Positions 21,311 through 33,340 of a stretch of 64,000 bases of DNA are shown here, in pieces. The translations under genes were made by a program, and so were the position numbers. The notes beneath the pieces were generated by a model that was not told the origin of the DNA, searched no databases, and was given only the letters and a program-made list of their open reading frames with translations. Numbering within the stretch: the first letter of the stretch is position 1; each line of letters starts with the position of its first letter. Source of the DNA: Artemisia argyi (taxonomy: Eukaryota > Streptophyta > Magnoliopsida > Asterales > Asteraceae); assembly GCA_030686995.1 (NCBI GenBank), contig CM060696.1, positions 8,166,487 through 8,230,486 on the forward strand, read 5' to 3'.

Positions 21311-22700
21311 GAAACATGTTTTATAGAAAAAACAGGGTATTATGTGTTTGATTTTTCTTTTGAGCATTGAGCGGGATTTCTCCCTCCTATTTTTTTCACT
21401 TAACATATACACCCTATATCATCTTTTACTTATTCTCAGTTGATGGCTTCTGTTCAAAAGTTTTCAACAATCAGGTATACAATCTTGCTCTAATATCTAT
21501 TTAATCATAAATTCAAGGTGTTGATGGTTTACATTAAGGGGTTGTTTGTCCGAAATTGTAACTCCTCCGGTACCACCATTAATGGTGATTTTAAACTAGA
21601 TTGCATATAGACTCATTTCAATTAGGCGTTAAATTTGTTTATTTTTTCTCAATGTTTGCACTTTTTATTTATTTATAATTACAAATTTAAATTGAAATTT
21701 TAGTTAGTTTACAATTAGGGATCTGGAACATAAGGCTGAATTTTATCTTTTAGTTAGAAGTTAATCAAGTTATGGTGTATATCTGGGCTTTGTACTGAGC
21801 TTACTACCAATGTTGGATGTTACGAGTAATAGTTTGTGATACTAATATTTATCTATAAGTTCAATTGTGGTAGTCCACAAAAGAAAATTAATGGCTAGTA
21901 GTTTTAAGACCCATGACTAACAATCTAACATATTGATAGGAAATCATACGAATAAGTGAATTGCTGGTTCTTGTCCCTACTGACAGCATATGCAAGTCAA
22001 AGGTTTTGTTATTTAATGTTCCTTGTACTCCATGTGAGATTGCATCCATTGTCAAAGTGGTCAGATGGCCTTCTAGTATTGATATCTTGAATTATTTCTT
22101 CGTATCAGTAGTTAGTGTTATTTTGTAGAATTTATGTTATTTGTATTCTCAGTCTTTTACTTCGGGTCCAGTTCTCTTTTAATTATCTTGATTAATCGAG
22201 GCGGGGCGCCTTGTATTGTATCTTGATTTCTTTTCGAGGTTCTTAATAATATCTTGGCTTTTTTTTAAAAAGTTCTAAGTTGATAGTTACCATTGTCAAA
22301 GTATAAACTGCAGCCAACTTATATGCAAGATACCCTTTATGCAGCCCCAATACACTAACTATATGTAAGTTACTTCTTAAACAGGTGTGTTGCCGTTGAC
22401 AAAGAAGTGAAGAACTAAAACTCTATATGTAGCACATATAAAAGGTTAAGATTATTTTTTTGTTTCAAATTAGCACCAGCACGACTAAAAAGTTGCCTAG
22501 TATGATGAGACTGACTATTTGATGGGTCTGCAAATTATTGGGTATCTAAAAGCACAAAGGTAATATCAGTTTTAATATATTCATTATAGTTTCTGATCAT
22601 AAAAATGAATTATACCAGGCAAACATAGATTCAAATTTATAACTTTTTTGTATATTAGTTTGAATACCAATTCTCACTTTTCATCAACTTATGCTTTATT
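21311..22700. other. CACTA interior without recognised gene
   Basis: AT-rich sequence without a long ORF. Pyrimidine-rich stretches before AG dinucleotides (for example near 22385 and 22725) would suit intron sequence, consistent with the exon-like pieces that follow. I see nothing else assignable. Confidence 0.4.
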
Positions 22701-22727
22701 ATCCATCTTTGTGGTGACCAATTTCAG

Positions 22728-22958
22728 TTGTTGCATCACTTTAAAGCAAGTAAGCCGTGGGAAAGAGCTTACTTTACATCAAGTGCGCCGAGTAGGAAAC
22801 CTAGTGAGTTATCACACGACGAGTTAGAGGAGGAGGTTGTCGATCAACTTTTTGCTACACAAAAACAGAAGTATGATTTCTCACTTTCTACCTACTATAA
22901 TGTGTTTGTACAAAGCTACATGACTCATTTGATTTTTATTAGTTGTTTGGACGACTAG
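22728..22958 (+). pseudogene. possible captured exon inside the CACTA element
   Basis: A 76-codon open stretch follows a pyrimidine-rich tract ending in TTTCAG (22722-22727), a good 3' splice site. The predicted peptide contains SKPWERAYFTSSAPSRKP and then an acidic ELSHDELEEEVVDQLF helix, so its composition is protein-like rather than random. I do not recognise the family. It may be host gene sequence picked up by the transposon, or part of a degenerate CACTA accessory gene. No neighbouring exon joins it in an obvious frame. Confidence 0.35.
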
Positions 22959-23924
22959 CTTGGATCTAATGTAGTTATAGGAAAATGTTATATTTATGTT
23001 TTCTGGTCAAACCGATGTTGATTAGTTTATATAAACATAAAAAAGAGGATCGGTATGTCATGTAGGATTATAATCATGTAGATTCTTTGGGAGTAGAATA
23101 TTGTAACTAAACCTGTAGGGAGATTTAATTTCAAAGAACGTAATGAAGCTATGAAGGTATCGACCGGGATGACTGAAAATTATAATCATTAAATGATGGA
23201 ACGAATTTGTTTCTTCTAGCATCGCATTGGTATATTTGTTGGCAATACAACTTTTCTAGTGTTGCTGCATTGTTTAACAGTTGGTAATGTTTTAGTATGG
23301 TAGCTAGTCAATCAGGTGATAGTTGGGTGACATTCGGGGACCAATATCTCATTTTGGGAAAAGATGATTCATGTATAAATGGGTCAAAAGTGCCACAATA
23401 TATTGATTCAGTATGTTTGGTTGTAGATGTTCACTTGCCTTATCAAATGCAATAATTTTTCGAGTTGATCATGCTACCGTGGATGTTTAAAGAATTGAAG
23501 ACATCCCTTGTTGAGTATACGCTTTTTATATCTTAGTTTGTTTTATGTCTTGCAATTGTTCCCAAAGTTTATTTTACACCATGACTTGTTATGGATAACA
23601 TGATGAATTCGGGGATGTTTTATCTGTTAAAGATGGGGAGCCAATGATTCATACAGATACGATGGGGTTTATTTCATAACTTTTGGTAATATTGTGTGCG
23701 AAACATGTAAATATGTCTTTTCCTGGTTTATTCTTAAGTGTCTAACCTTACATTGTTATTTAAATTATTTCAAATTTGTTGATCTTCTCAAGCTTGAGGA
23801 AGAATCACTTAGACTGGAAGGCATATGAACTTGCATTAGTTACCCGGTAAATGTTTACTGATAATAAATTAATAATAGTTCATTGGTGAACCGACAAATG
23901 TTTCCATAAGAGCTTAATTGTTGT

Positions 23925-24300
23925 TTTTTGCATCGATACCAATCGTTGCTTATCCAGTGTCGCATCTTCAAAGACGGTTATGCTGTCAATGGAACTCTGC
24001 AGTCGGGCTAAACTATGGGCAAATTGATGATAATGCCACTTTTGTAGCAATGATAGGGTCTGGAATTTCTCTGGATGAAGTCTGCAAGAATGAAAGCTCG
24101 AGAACAAGATGACCCAAAGGCTACTTTTCCTCTAAAGGTATACCTTGGTGCTCTTGTTAAAGTTGAAATCTTGGATCATCACTATGCTCGCAATTAATAT
24201 TTATCTAAGTGTTTTATAGTTCATATATAAAAGTTGCTACATTTTATGTGCAGGTTTGCGCTTCAAAAGAGAGAAATCCAGGAGTTCATTTCAAAGGATG
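23925..24300 (+). pseudogene. possible captured exons with an intron, inside the CACTA element
   Basis: Between about 23975 and 24137 short frames encode LSMELCSRAKLWAN and, after a frame change, a stretch starting at ATG 24075 with MKSARMKAREQDDPKATF. An apparent intron 24138-24253 (GTATAC to TTATGTGCAG) is followed by about 45 further coding nucleotides ending in TGA. The composition and splice signals look gene-derived. I cannot name the gene. Together with 22728-22958 this suggests that the transposon carries fragments of one or more host genes. Confidence 0.35.
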
Positions 24301-24529
24301 AAGTTGTAGTTCTCCTAACTGTTTTTAGGCGTTGCGCTTCAAAATAGATTAGTTTTCACTTTATGGTATTCAAGTGACCATGTTGACTTGATTTTATGGA
24401 AGATTAATAAAAATTGAATTCAATTTATTTTTGGCTTCTATTGAATTATTATTTGCGCATATATGGGATGGTTGGTTGATATGATACCAAAACCTATTTG
24501 TACAGAAAATGGTGCTAATACATGTTAGC

Positions 24530-24990
24530 AACGATTACACAAACCATGCCAAATGGTTTTTATAACATACGCAAAAGTGTGACAAATGTTTTTGGCAAGG
24601 TGGATAAAAATGTGCCAAATACATTTGTCACGGTAGATAAAATGGTCATAGTTAATTTTGGCACGATAAATAAAAACTGTACCAAATAGGCATTCGGCAC
24701 AGGAGATGAATTGGTACCAAATACGTGTTTGGCACGAGATATAAAAGTGTGACAAATGCCCATTTTGGAATGGAAGATTCTCACCTGTGCCAAATACCTC
24801 ACTTATGGCACCCTAAAGTTAAACCGTCCCATGGACCGTGCCAAATACTATTTAGCACGATTTCAACCCGTCCCAAATGTATTTGGCACCCTCATATTTA
24901 GGACGAAGCCAAAATCGTGCCAAAGCTGTGCCAAATAGCATTTGGCACGGCTTTTTGAGTATTTGGCACAGTTTTCCACCCTCACAAATA
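24530..24990. repeat. right subterminal repeat array of the CACTA element
   Basis: More than ten copies of GTGCCAAATAC or its complement lie in mixed orientation up to the right terminus. They match the motif of the left array, confirming that both ends belong to one element. Confidence 0.85.
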
Positions 24991-25072
24991 CCCGTTTTTC
25001 TTGTAGTGAATGGGGATTGACTGAAAATTCAGTTTTTCACTTTTCCCCTTTGACTAAATCTACAATATAAGA

Positions 25073-25255
25073 TTATTGTAATTTTAAGTTATGGGGTGTT
25101 TTAATAAAAGCATTAGTTACACAATTCATTTTCTCTCACCCTTGACTTTCAAGATTTTACTTTCAAGAGCATTAATTAGAATGGCAAAATGGGGATTGAC
25201 TAAAAATTCAGTTTTCCACTTTTCCTCTTTGACTAAATCTACATTATAAGTAGTT
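25073..25255. repeat. second, uninterrupted copy of the CACTA insertion-site unit
   Basis: The unit reads through from ATTATTGTAATTTTAAG to ACATTATAAG. The first copy is split into about 19297-19412 and 25012-25072 by the CACTA element. The two copies differ at a handful of positions, so the tandem duplication predates the insertion. Confidence 0.85.
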
Positions 25256-25256
25256 A

Positions 25257-25258
<2 letters not shown>

Positions 25259-25301
<43 letters not shown>
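25259..25301. repeat. AT dinucleotide microsatellite
   Basis: An uninterrupted (AT)n tract of about 43 bp. Confidence 0.95.
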
Positions 25302-25305
<4 letters not shown>

Positions 25306-26152
25306 ATAAGTAATAAAAATAAATAATATCGTTAACGATAAATATTAACTAACGAATTAGATTAATATTTATCAGAAATTTTATTATATAAAAACGAGAT
25401 TGATTTTTCCGACAAAAAGGAAATGCTTTTGGAAAATAAAACACAAAGGTTTTCAAGTATCAATGATTATTCAACGCGAGTCATTAAATGTTCGAGTGCA
25501 CGCAAAACTAAGAAATACTATTTTTAATAGTGTTTATTTATTTCACCTTATAAATATTGAGTTATGGATAGTTTAACGTTAATATAATCAACCTATACGA
25601 TTATCAGACTTGTTGGACTGAAAAGTCGATAAGAGCTTAACAAGTGTATCGGATGACATTATTAATGAGAAATATATCCTAATGACTTATAACATATGAT
25701 ACAACTTTGGAATCAATAAGTAAACGGAAGAATGGTTAAGCTTATCAAGTCTATGAATTTGATAAGTAATTGACCCTTCATGCGAGAACTTATCGAATCT
25801 TAAAGTCATATCATTGGACCTTAGCATAGATATGGACTTAAACAGGGATGTTGATTCAATTCTTAACTATATTAGATTGATTATATCTTTGTTATGTTCT
25901 TGGCGTGAGTTCACTCGAGTCGAGACTATGTCTCCAACATACACACACACGACGATACCAAACACTACCAAATGATTTTCACAAGATTCTTTCAGAAAGT
26001 AAAATGGAATATACTTGGGGATAGAAATATTGATTAGAGATATATTCTAAGAACATGTTTACATGACTATGTTGTGTCGAGTCCGTAGTTGCCGCCGCTT
26101 GTTAGCTACCATTTTTCTTCGCTTCTGATTGGATTGTTGTGATAGTCTACTC

Positions 26153-26154
<2 letters not shown>
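25302..26154 (+). repeat. putative gypsy 3' LTR, continued
   Basis: Non-coding. The segment about 25565-25670 (TTTAACGTTAATA, then a GTGTATCGGATGA box) is a diverged match to 5955-6055 next to the gypsy gag, which is my main reason for calling both LTR sequence. No ORF. Confidence 0.45.

Positions 26155-26241
<87 letters not shown>
26155..26241. repeat. AT dinucleotide microsatellite
   Basis: An uninterrupted (AT)n tract of about 87 bp, the longest of the three in the window. Confidence 0.95.
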
Positions 26242-26243
<2 letters not shown>

Positions 26244-27183
26244 TGTGATTGTGCTTAGCTGGAATTGAGGTGAGTTCATGACCCCCTACTTTTAAACTGT
26301 TTCTATAACTATTTTGGGGGAGAATACATGCTTGTTTTTAACCAAACTAATTGATTGTTTACATTAAATTTGTGAAATGTTTGTTTAAGAATTGATTGAT
26401 TGATTGAAATACTTGATTTGACTTCTAAAATATTTATGTGTTGTCTGATGAGAATGTGAGCTTCCTAATCAACTATCTTTTCTGGACCTGCAACTACTTT
26501 TGATTTGCTATGTCAGCTAGTTAAGGTTTAGCATCTCGATAACTAACCCTAATAAGTCATTAGTTCCTGCGGGAAGTGTGAATGTTATGGATAGATCTAT
26601 TGTGGTTGAATTCCCCGTCTGGACTTTGGTGCCCAACTTGCCAGGATTTGTATCCGGATTTTGGTACTCCAACTTGCAAGGATGTGTATCTGGATTTTGG
26701 GTACTCCAACTTGCCAGGGATTTTGCCCGGATTTTTGATGCACCAACTTGCCATGACGTGCAACCTATAGGAGATTATTATGATTGGAATGTTAATATCT
26801 AGCCTAGTCTCAAAATAGCAAGAATTCTATCAGGTCCATTATAAAACTTGTGATTTAAAAACATGAACTCACCAGTGTAGCTGATTTTTAGCATGTATTC
26901 GTAGGTATTTGATGATTTTGGATAGTTGAAGCTACTCATATGGAGGCTCGGTAAGAGACATGGCTTGAGGATCGATCATAACTCTGATGAAACTTTTGGT
27001 ACCTAACTTTAATATCTTTTGGGCTTATCTTTTATTCATGAAACAAAATGTTAAGTTATTATTTGGATTTTAAATGTTTTGTTTACCTTATCTTGGTTCC
27101 TATACTTGTGATGTATACCAATTCGAGTAGCAGCCCGAAAGCTTGTTAAGTCTTCCGCTGTACCAAATTTTAGGGGTGTTACA
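26242..27183 (+). repeat. putative gypsy 3' LTR, terminal part
   Basis: Non-coding and ending in AGGGGTGTTACA (27172-27183), a typical gypsy LTR end that pairs loosely with the TGTGACA start at 16305. It contains the 37-bp minisatellite at 26633-26760. If the assignment is right, the LTR spans 16305-27183 with several insertions removed. The matching 5' LTR start was not found. Confidence 0.45.
26633..26760. repeat. 37-bp minisatellite, about 3.5 units
   Basis: Units start with CCAACTTGC at 26633, 26669, 26706 and 26743 (spacing 36, 37 and 37 bp) and share a GGATTTTGGTACT core. Divergence between units shows it is not new. Confidence 0.85.
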
Positions 27184-27356
27184 TTACGCCTGCGGAGTTT
27201 ATGCACGGTTGTGTAAAGAAAATGGTTGGAATGATTCGCACCATTGAACCGCTTAGATAAAATTCATTCTTTTAAGTATAGTGTAGTTTTTTTTGCATTG
27301 ATTAATTCCACAATATATAAAGTAATTTTTATATATGATTTTGTATTTACAAACAG

Positions 27357-28229
27357 GAATCACGTTGTGTAGTTTATGCAACAGTGCATAGTATACAGTA
27401 TGTAAATGGATGGGCTTATACAAGTTGCAAATCATGCAGTTCTAGAGTGACACCAATTGTTTCAAAAGGCAATTCAAGTAACAAGAATAAGAAACAATTG
27501 TGGTATTGTAAGAAACATGGAGAAACATATGCAGTTGCTTCTAGGTATTTTAAACAACCTATGTATATAAATAATGCACAGTTTTAAATACTTTATATTT
27601 GATGACAAATATTTTACATTTATAGGTTCAAAATAATTGTGCGAATATTTGATGATAGTGGTAGTGCACAAGTTGTGATTTTTGACAAGAGTGTGCATGC
27701 GATGACAAATGTAATGGCATGGGAGATCATGGAATGAGAAGGCATGAATACAAAAGATTACTTTCCAGATGTTCTTGATCAAATAATTGGGAGGAAGTAT
27801 CTTTTCAAACTTTTATATTCTAAATTTAACCATAACAATAATAGTAATATATATCGAGTGGAAAAGCTGACTGAAGATGCTGATATGATCAAATATTTCA
27901 AAAATGGTTTTATAGAAGAACAGGTTTAATTCGTTGCTATTTTAATAGGTTTAGTAATGGTGCATGTTTACAAATAATTATGAACTAATTGTTATGCATG
28001 AATCAAAATAGGAGGATGATGACGAGGCTCGGGATTTGGAATATGACTCCGTGTGTTCAGATGATGAAATAGAAGCATATTCTGATGATATGGATGAGGT
28101 ATTGTACATTGTATTTTTTAATATCAACAAACATCATTAAATTATAACAACAAATACAATTTAAACTTTTATCTCTTTTGAAAAAATGTAACAGGACCAA
28201 CACATGAGACCACACATCCATCTGTAGAT
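27357..28229 (+). pseudogene. RPA70-like gene, C-terminal exons (copy 1)
   Basis: Exon 27357-27544 encodes a zinc-ribbon-like OB-fold region with CKSC and, further on, WYCKKH, as in the C-terminal domain of replication protein A large subunit. Intron 27545-27625 has GT-AG ends. Exon 27626-27923 continues with KIIVRIFDDSGSAQ, corresponding to the RPA C-terminal fold, and a KYLFKLLYSKFNHN segment. Intron 27924-28011 is followed by acidic exon 28012-28098, another intron, and the start of the last exon at about 28195. RPA binds single-stranded DNA. Such divergent, multiplied copies are often associated with Helitrons. A TGA at 27735-27737 interrupts the third-domain exon, and the last exon's frame is offset from the preceding one. 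The last exon is cut at 28229 by an Athila element and resumes at 38908. The N-terminal half is not upstream; gypsy LTR sequence is there instead. Confidence 0.8.
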
Positions 28230-29684
28230 TAATACGCGGGATTGCGCCCTCGCCACAGGTTTTACCTCTCAAGGGATCTTGAAAAGCTTGCAATCCCCGC
28301 AAGGCAGTGTACCTAATCGTTGTAGTAGAGTATAGTGACAAATACCGGGGGATTGATCGTTCAACTCAGGAATAGTGTCGCTAGGATTAGAAAGCCTACT
28401 AAACTAGGTCTAGAGATGAGGGATGATTCTTTTTGTGTTTTTATATTTTATGAAAAGCAGGTAAAATCTCGGGTTTTGAAGGAGTGTGCGGAATTAGTTG
28501 CTAGTCAACTAACCCAATTAACTAAGATGCTATCAAAATAAAATAAATGAAATGAAAATTAAACTAATGTACTAATGTGGTGGAAAGAATAATGAGAAAA
28601 GTTGTGTTTACTTAGATTTCATTGCTCCCTAGATATCTTTTACCGGTTGACTAGCTTGTTACAATTGCATGGATGACGGGTTATATTCCCTAATACTAGT
28701 CGTAGGGCCGTGTACAATATTCCCTAACTCTATAAGATCCTACTTCACTCCTATGTCGAGCCGACTAAAAGCTCCTAACATGGGATCATTAGAATTCACT
28801 TATGCATTAAATACAATCAAAAATCGTAGTACATCTCCGATCATGTTTCTTAAGACGTTCAAGCAAGTTACCAATGGAAGTCTGCCAGTTTTCTTAAGGC
28901 TAACATCGAATACAATCATCCCTAACAATTATAAACAAACAATCAACCAATAATCAACATCTAGGTTTCACTACATCTAAGCAAACACAATAAAAACCTA
29001 GCCTAATATGTTAAAAGAAAGACAAGCATAAGATAGAATCAAACAATACATAGACATATTGAATGATCATTGGAGAACTTATCTTTATTAAAACATGGAA
29101 GAAATAAGGGTTTGAAACCCCTTATATAAGCAGAAAATTCGACCAAGGGTTTGTGTTTTAGTATTCCACAATTTGTTCCACCCTTTACATTGAAAAATTG
29201 GAAAAACATATATAGACAGAACATCCTGACGGCGTCATGTATTAGCTTCTGACGCCGTCAACTCGCCGCCAAATAGAAATTCGTATTGCCTAGATCCAGT
29301 CTTGACGCCTTCATGTAGAAATAGACTCTGGGCCGTCACATGCATTTTGACCCTGACGGCCTTGGTGACGCCGTTAGGCCAATTACATTGAAAATGTTCT
29401 GGGCCGTCACGTTGTAATATCCACTTCCACCTCTTTTGTCACTCTTGACGCCGTCATGTGTTAATCCTTGACGTTGTCTGCTACTGTTCCCAGTAAGGAA
29501 TTTGAGACTTTGCCGTTTTCTTCACTTTTATGCTCCAAAAACGTCCAAAACGATTCCTTTTCCAGATTTGTCCTCAAAAGTACCTAAAATGACAAAAGGA
29601 ACGATTTAGGGCTATAATTGATCAAATAATCACGAATTCGGGCTTAAATGACCCCTTAAAAGCGGTACACTTTTCGCCTCATCA
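28230..29684 (-). repeat. Athila-type 3' LTR (1455 bp)
   Basis: It starts TAATACGCGGG and ends CCTCATCA. The related younger element at 47026 starts TGATGCGTGGG, so the first bases have probably mutated from TG. On the coding strand a TATATATG box (about 29206) is preceded by several TGACGCCGTCA-like palindromes (29228-29470). Confidence 0.9.
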
Positions 29685-32157
29685 TATACCCTTACACTTG
29701 AGATTTGCTTGTCCTCAAGCAAATGCGCTTTTATTCTAAACAAAATACAAGTTACGGTTCATTTAACACTAATATAAAAGTAATTACAACAAATAATCGT
29801 TCCACTGAAAACCAAAAACAAGAACGGAGGTCATACAGTAGCACCTCACAAATAGTGTTTAGATACTCACATCTCTCGGGTGTAATAAAGTATATATCAC
29901 ATTATGGAAATGGAAAACATCTCTCACTACCTGTCATAGCAAATAGATTACCATAGGCTTGGGAAAGGATCAAACCTCCACCACTTGGCGTAAGCACCTA
30001 GGATAAACTATCAAAGAGGTCTTTTAAAGGGTTATAACGTTAGGTGTAGGGATATGATAAACCCGGTTTTGTTGGATTAATGCAATATTTACTGGTGGCG
30101 AGTTAATCATCTTGGTTAATTACATGTACAATATGGCGTTGCTAAGCCAAGAATCGACTCGACTTAAGCTGATAACTCAAAAATAACAAAAACTTAAAAA
30201 ATAAACATAGAATGAAACGGGATGGTAATCCGTATGTTTTTTCTCTTTTTCTTTTTCTATTTTTTTACTTTTTCTTTTTCTTGATTTTTTTTTTTTTTTT
30301 TTTTTTTTTTTGCATACAATTTTACCCTACCATCCAAAATAATACATCATAGGGAATTTGCATTCCCCTTACACTTGAACTTTTACATACTTTACAATAA
30401 ACTACTCTAATGACTCGAATCATGATAATCAAAACACTTGGAGTACTTTTTAAATATTAATGCACATATGGGGGTAATAATTAGATGTTCTTCCCCATTA
30501 CTTCATAACACTAGTACTTTACCCATGAGTCCCAATCGTCCCAAAACAATATGTACAAGATATGACTCGACTTAGAAACCATGTAATCAATTAGATAATT
30601 AACTAAGGGTTTAAACATGTAACAATAATGCACTAAAGATGAGTGCATACACGGAAGGCTAAGGCGATTTGGTTGCACATTTGGGTGGGTTGTAACAAAT
30701 TCTTCCTTTAAGTAAGATGCTTAAAGTTAGAAACGAAAAAGATAGGCTCGGAGTGGTGTACTAGGGGTATCGTGTACTAAAAATGAGTACAACGCAAAGG
30801 TGTGGGAAAAATTAATTGACTTTATTAGTCAAGTAATATGACTTAAATGGTCAAGTAATTATGATACGGGTTTAAACACAAGGGTGATCCTAATGCCTCT
30901 TATCATGTAGTAAATCCTACTTCACGAATGTAGTCTCACTAGCGGTCCGGGATGTATCACTAACGCAAGTTCTAGAATCTAAATGCTACCGGTACACTCA
31001 TAAGCACTAATAATGAATGCTTTTCCTATCAAATCTAAAGGCGAACCTCACATATTTGGGTGGAAAATTTTTTAAGTGGTACGGTTTTGTGCTAGTCATA
31101 CAACTCCTATCCATGAGACGCTTGTTAAGGCTAAAGTTTCACTCCTAAATGTTGTAAAAAAATTTGAATTTGGCGCTAAAATTACACTAACAAATATTTC
31201 TATTAGTTTTATTATACACCTACTATCAAACAAACAAACTCAAGTGCAATTGTATCCTATAAGGTATCATCATTCACCCTCCCCTTACACTTAGGATGAA
31301 CATTGTCCCCAATGTTCAATTAAAGGATGTAAAAGTAAAACAGGTAAAAGAATGAAAACAAATACTCCCCTGATTCAGTCGATGTGGATAGTGTGTCAAT
31401 AAGGTTAGATCTTCCTCCAAGAAAATGAACGTTGAAAGCTCCCTCCAGAAATATAAATCATCTTCTTGTCATATATAACCTGTTAAATCTGAGAAAACAA
31501 TCAAGGCAAACCTCGCGTAAAATCGACAGTAATCTATATATACTAACAAATCCTAGAAAACAATTTAAGATATAATGGTTGTGGAATGAATGTTTGCAGA
31601 TTTCCTGGAGTTTATAAAACTAAAGAATCAACAAAAACTTTAAGACTCCGGTTTAAACAAAACTCGCAAAATATTTCAGAATTTTGGTACCTGACGCCGT
31701 TAGGTTGTAACTCCTGACGCCATCAGAATGATCCTGGAAAAATCTTATGTTATGTTTCCGGAAAATTTTTGGAAAAACTTATGCCTTATTTCTTGGAAAA
31801 TCCTGCAAAACATCATTATGACTCGATACAAGCATTTGACTCAAACAATTACTAATATACATGCTCATTTAATATTGTAGCGAATCATGTTCATTTTCGT
31901 TCTTATAAACAAATTTGGGTTTCCCTTACACTTAGATTTTGCAAAATACCTTTATATGTAATTAAGACGAAGTTAAAAACAACATAAAGGATTTTCACAA
32001 TTTACTTTGAAACATGATTTACCAACAATAAGAATAAGACATGCATACGGAAACAAATAAAATCAAACAAATAAAAACACACAAAACGTGGGTTGCCTCC
32101 CAAGAAGCGCTTTTCTTTATTTACGAGTCTTGTAGCTAGACTCAACGTCATGGGTAA
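29685..32157 (-). other. long non-coding 3' region of the Athila-type element
   Basis: About 2.5 kb between the integrase end and the 3' LTR, without a credible ORF. It includes a T-rich tract (30238-30311) and two more TGACGCC palindrome-like words near 31692 and 31715. Athila elements often have an env-like ORF here; I see none. The same sequence recurs at 48435-50923 in the non-autonomous relative, including the T-rich tract. Confidence 0.75.
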
Positions 32158-33272
32158 TTACGTAACCTCGTCATCAAATGTTACATCCTCCTCACTAATC
32201 ATTTCATTACCACTTTCTTGATAATGTTTTACGTGTTGTATGTTTATAGTGAATTCTCTATTTTCATCGTCCATTAACACAACAGCGCCCGCTTTAGAGG
32301 AGCTTTTCACCGTAAAGGGTCCATACCATCTAGACTTAAGTTTCCCGGTAAATAACCTTAACCGGGAATTATACAATAGAACTTTGTCCCCTTTTGAGAA
32401 TTCCTTAGGTTTCTTAATTCGCTGGTCATGCCATCTTTTTGCCATCTCTTTATATGTAACGGAGGATTCATATGATTCTAGCCTTAATTCATCAAGCTCA
32501 TGGAGTTGTAAGAACCTATTCGTCCCCGTGACCGTATAATCCAAATTACATGCCTTAAGTGCCCAATAAGCCTTGTGTTCAAGTTCCACCGGAAGGTGAC
32601 ACGCCTTGCCATAAACCATGCAGAACGGGGTCGTTCCTATAGGTGTCTTGTAGGCCGTTCGGAATACCCATAAGGCCTCATCGAGTTTAAATGACCAATC
32701 CTTTCGGTTCTGATTGATCGTCTTTTCCAATATTCTCTTAATCGCCCTGTTGGTGTTTTCAACTTGACCGTTGGTTTGTGGGTGATAAGCGGTGGAGAAC
32801 CGGTGGGAGACTCCATATCTTTTCATGACCTTTTCCATTTGCGCGTTGCAAAAGTGGGTTCCCCTATCACCAATGAGAGCTTTAGGAATGCCGAACCTAG
32901 CAAACAGCTTTTTCAAAAAATGAATGACTACCCTAGCATCATTGGTCCTAAGGGCTTGTGCTTCCACCCATTTTGAAACATAATCAATGGCCACTAATAT
33001 GTATTTGTCCCCCCTGAAGATGGAAAGGGTCCCATGAAATCTATTCCCCAAACATCGAAAACCTCACAAACTTGTATAAAATTATGAGGTGCTTCATCTC
33101 TTCTTGATATATTCCCGGCTCGTTGACATGCATCGCATGCATGTATCATCCTCTTCACATCAGGAAATATTGTAGGCCAATAGAATCCTGCATCGAAATT
33201 TTTTCGTGCGGTGGTGTTTATCCCATGATGGTCTACAGAAGGGCCCGAATGACACTCTTTCATAATCTTCAT
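32158..33272 (-). pseudogene. Athila-type integrase, frameshifted
   Basis: Two overlapping frames (33272-32994 and 33051-32158) together cover an integrase. The upstream part holds the zinc-binding HHCC region (HHGINTTARKNF, then CDACQRAGN) and the start of the core (DFMGPFPS). The downstream part holds the remaining core with the second and third acidic residues (DRGTHF and HPQTNGQVENTN), the YGKACHLPVELEHKAYWA segment that I regard as typical of Athila, and a C-terminal GPFTV module. A frameshift near 33008, at a run of C residues, separates them. Apart from that, the downstream frame is open for 297 codons. It would insert the element's DNA into chromosomes if intact. Confidence 0.9.
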
Positions 33273-33340
33273 CGCCTCTTTTCTTGAAACATAGCGCCTG
33301 ATTACTTGATCAGGACATTTTCGAATAAGAAGGGTTCGTC

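Larger units (their letters stand above)
19413..25008. mobile_element. non-autonomous CACTA (En/Spm) transposon, 5596 bp
   Basis: The left end CACTACAAGAAAA (19413-19425) is matched by TTTTTCTTGTAGTG at the right end (24995-25008), with similarity continuing through a GGGT-TTT segment. The 3-bp target duplication AAT is at 19410-19412 and 25009-25011. Both subterminal regions carry many GTGCCAAATAC / GTATTTGGCAC motifs in alternating orientation. The empty site is independently confirmed: the flanks join into a unit that is present again, uninterrupted, at 25073-25250. No TNPD-type transposase domain was recognised inside. The interior holds nested MITEs and possible captured gene fragments. 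Confidence 0.93.

Noticed and set aside
24525..24802. two minus-strand ORFs of 76 and 80 codons in the CACTA right end
   Set aside because: They read through the GTGCCAAATAC subterminal repeats, so repetition explains them.
28669..28953. 94-codon ORF present also at 37887-38171
   Set aside because: It is part of both Athila LTRs on the antisense strand. There is no reason to treat it as coding.
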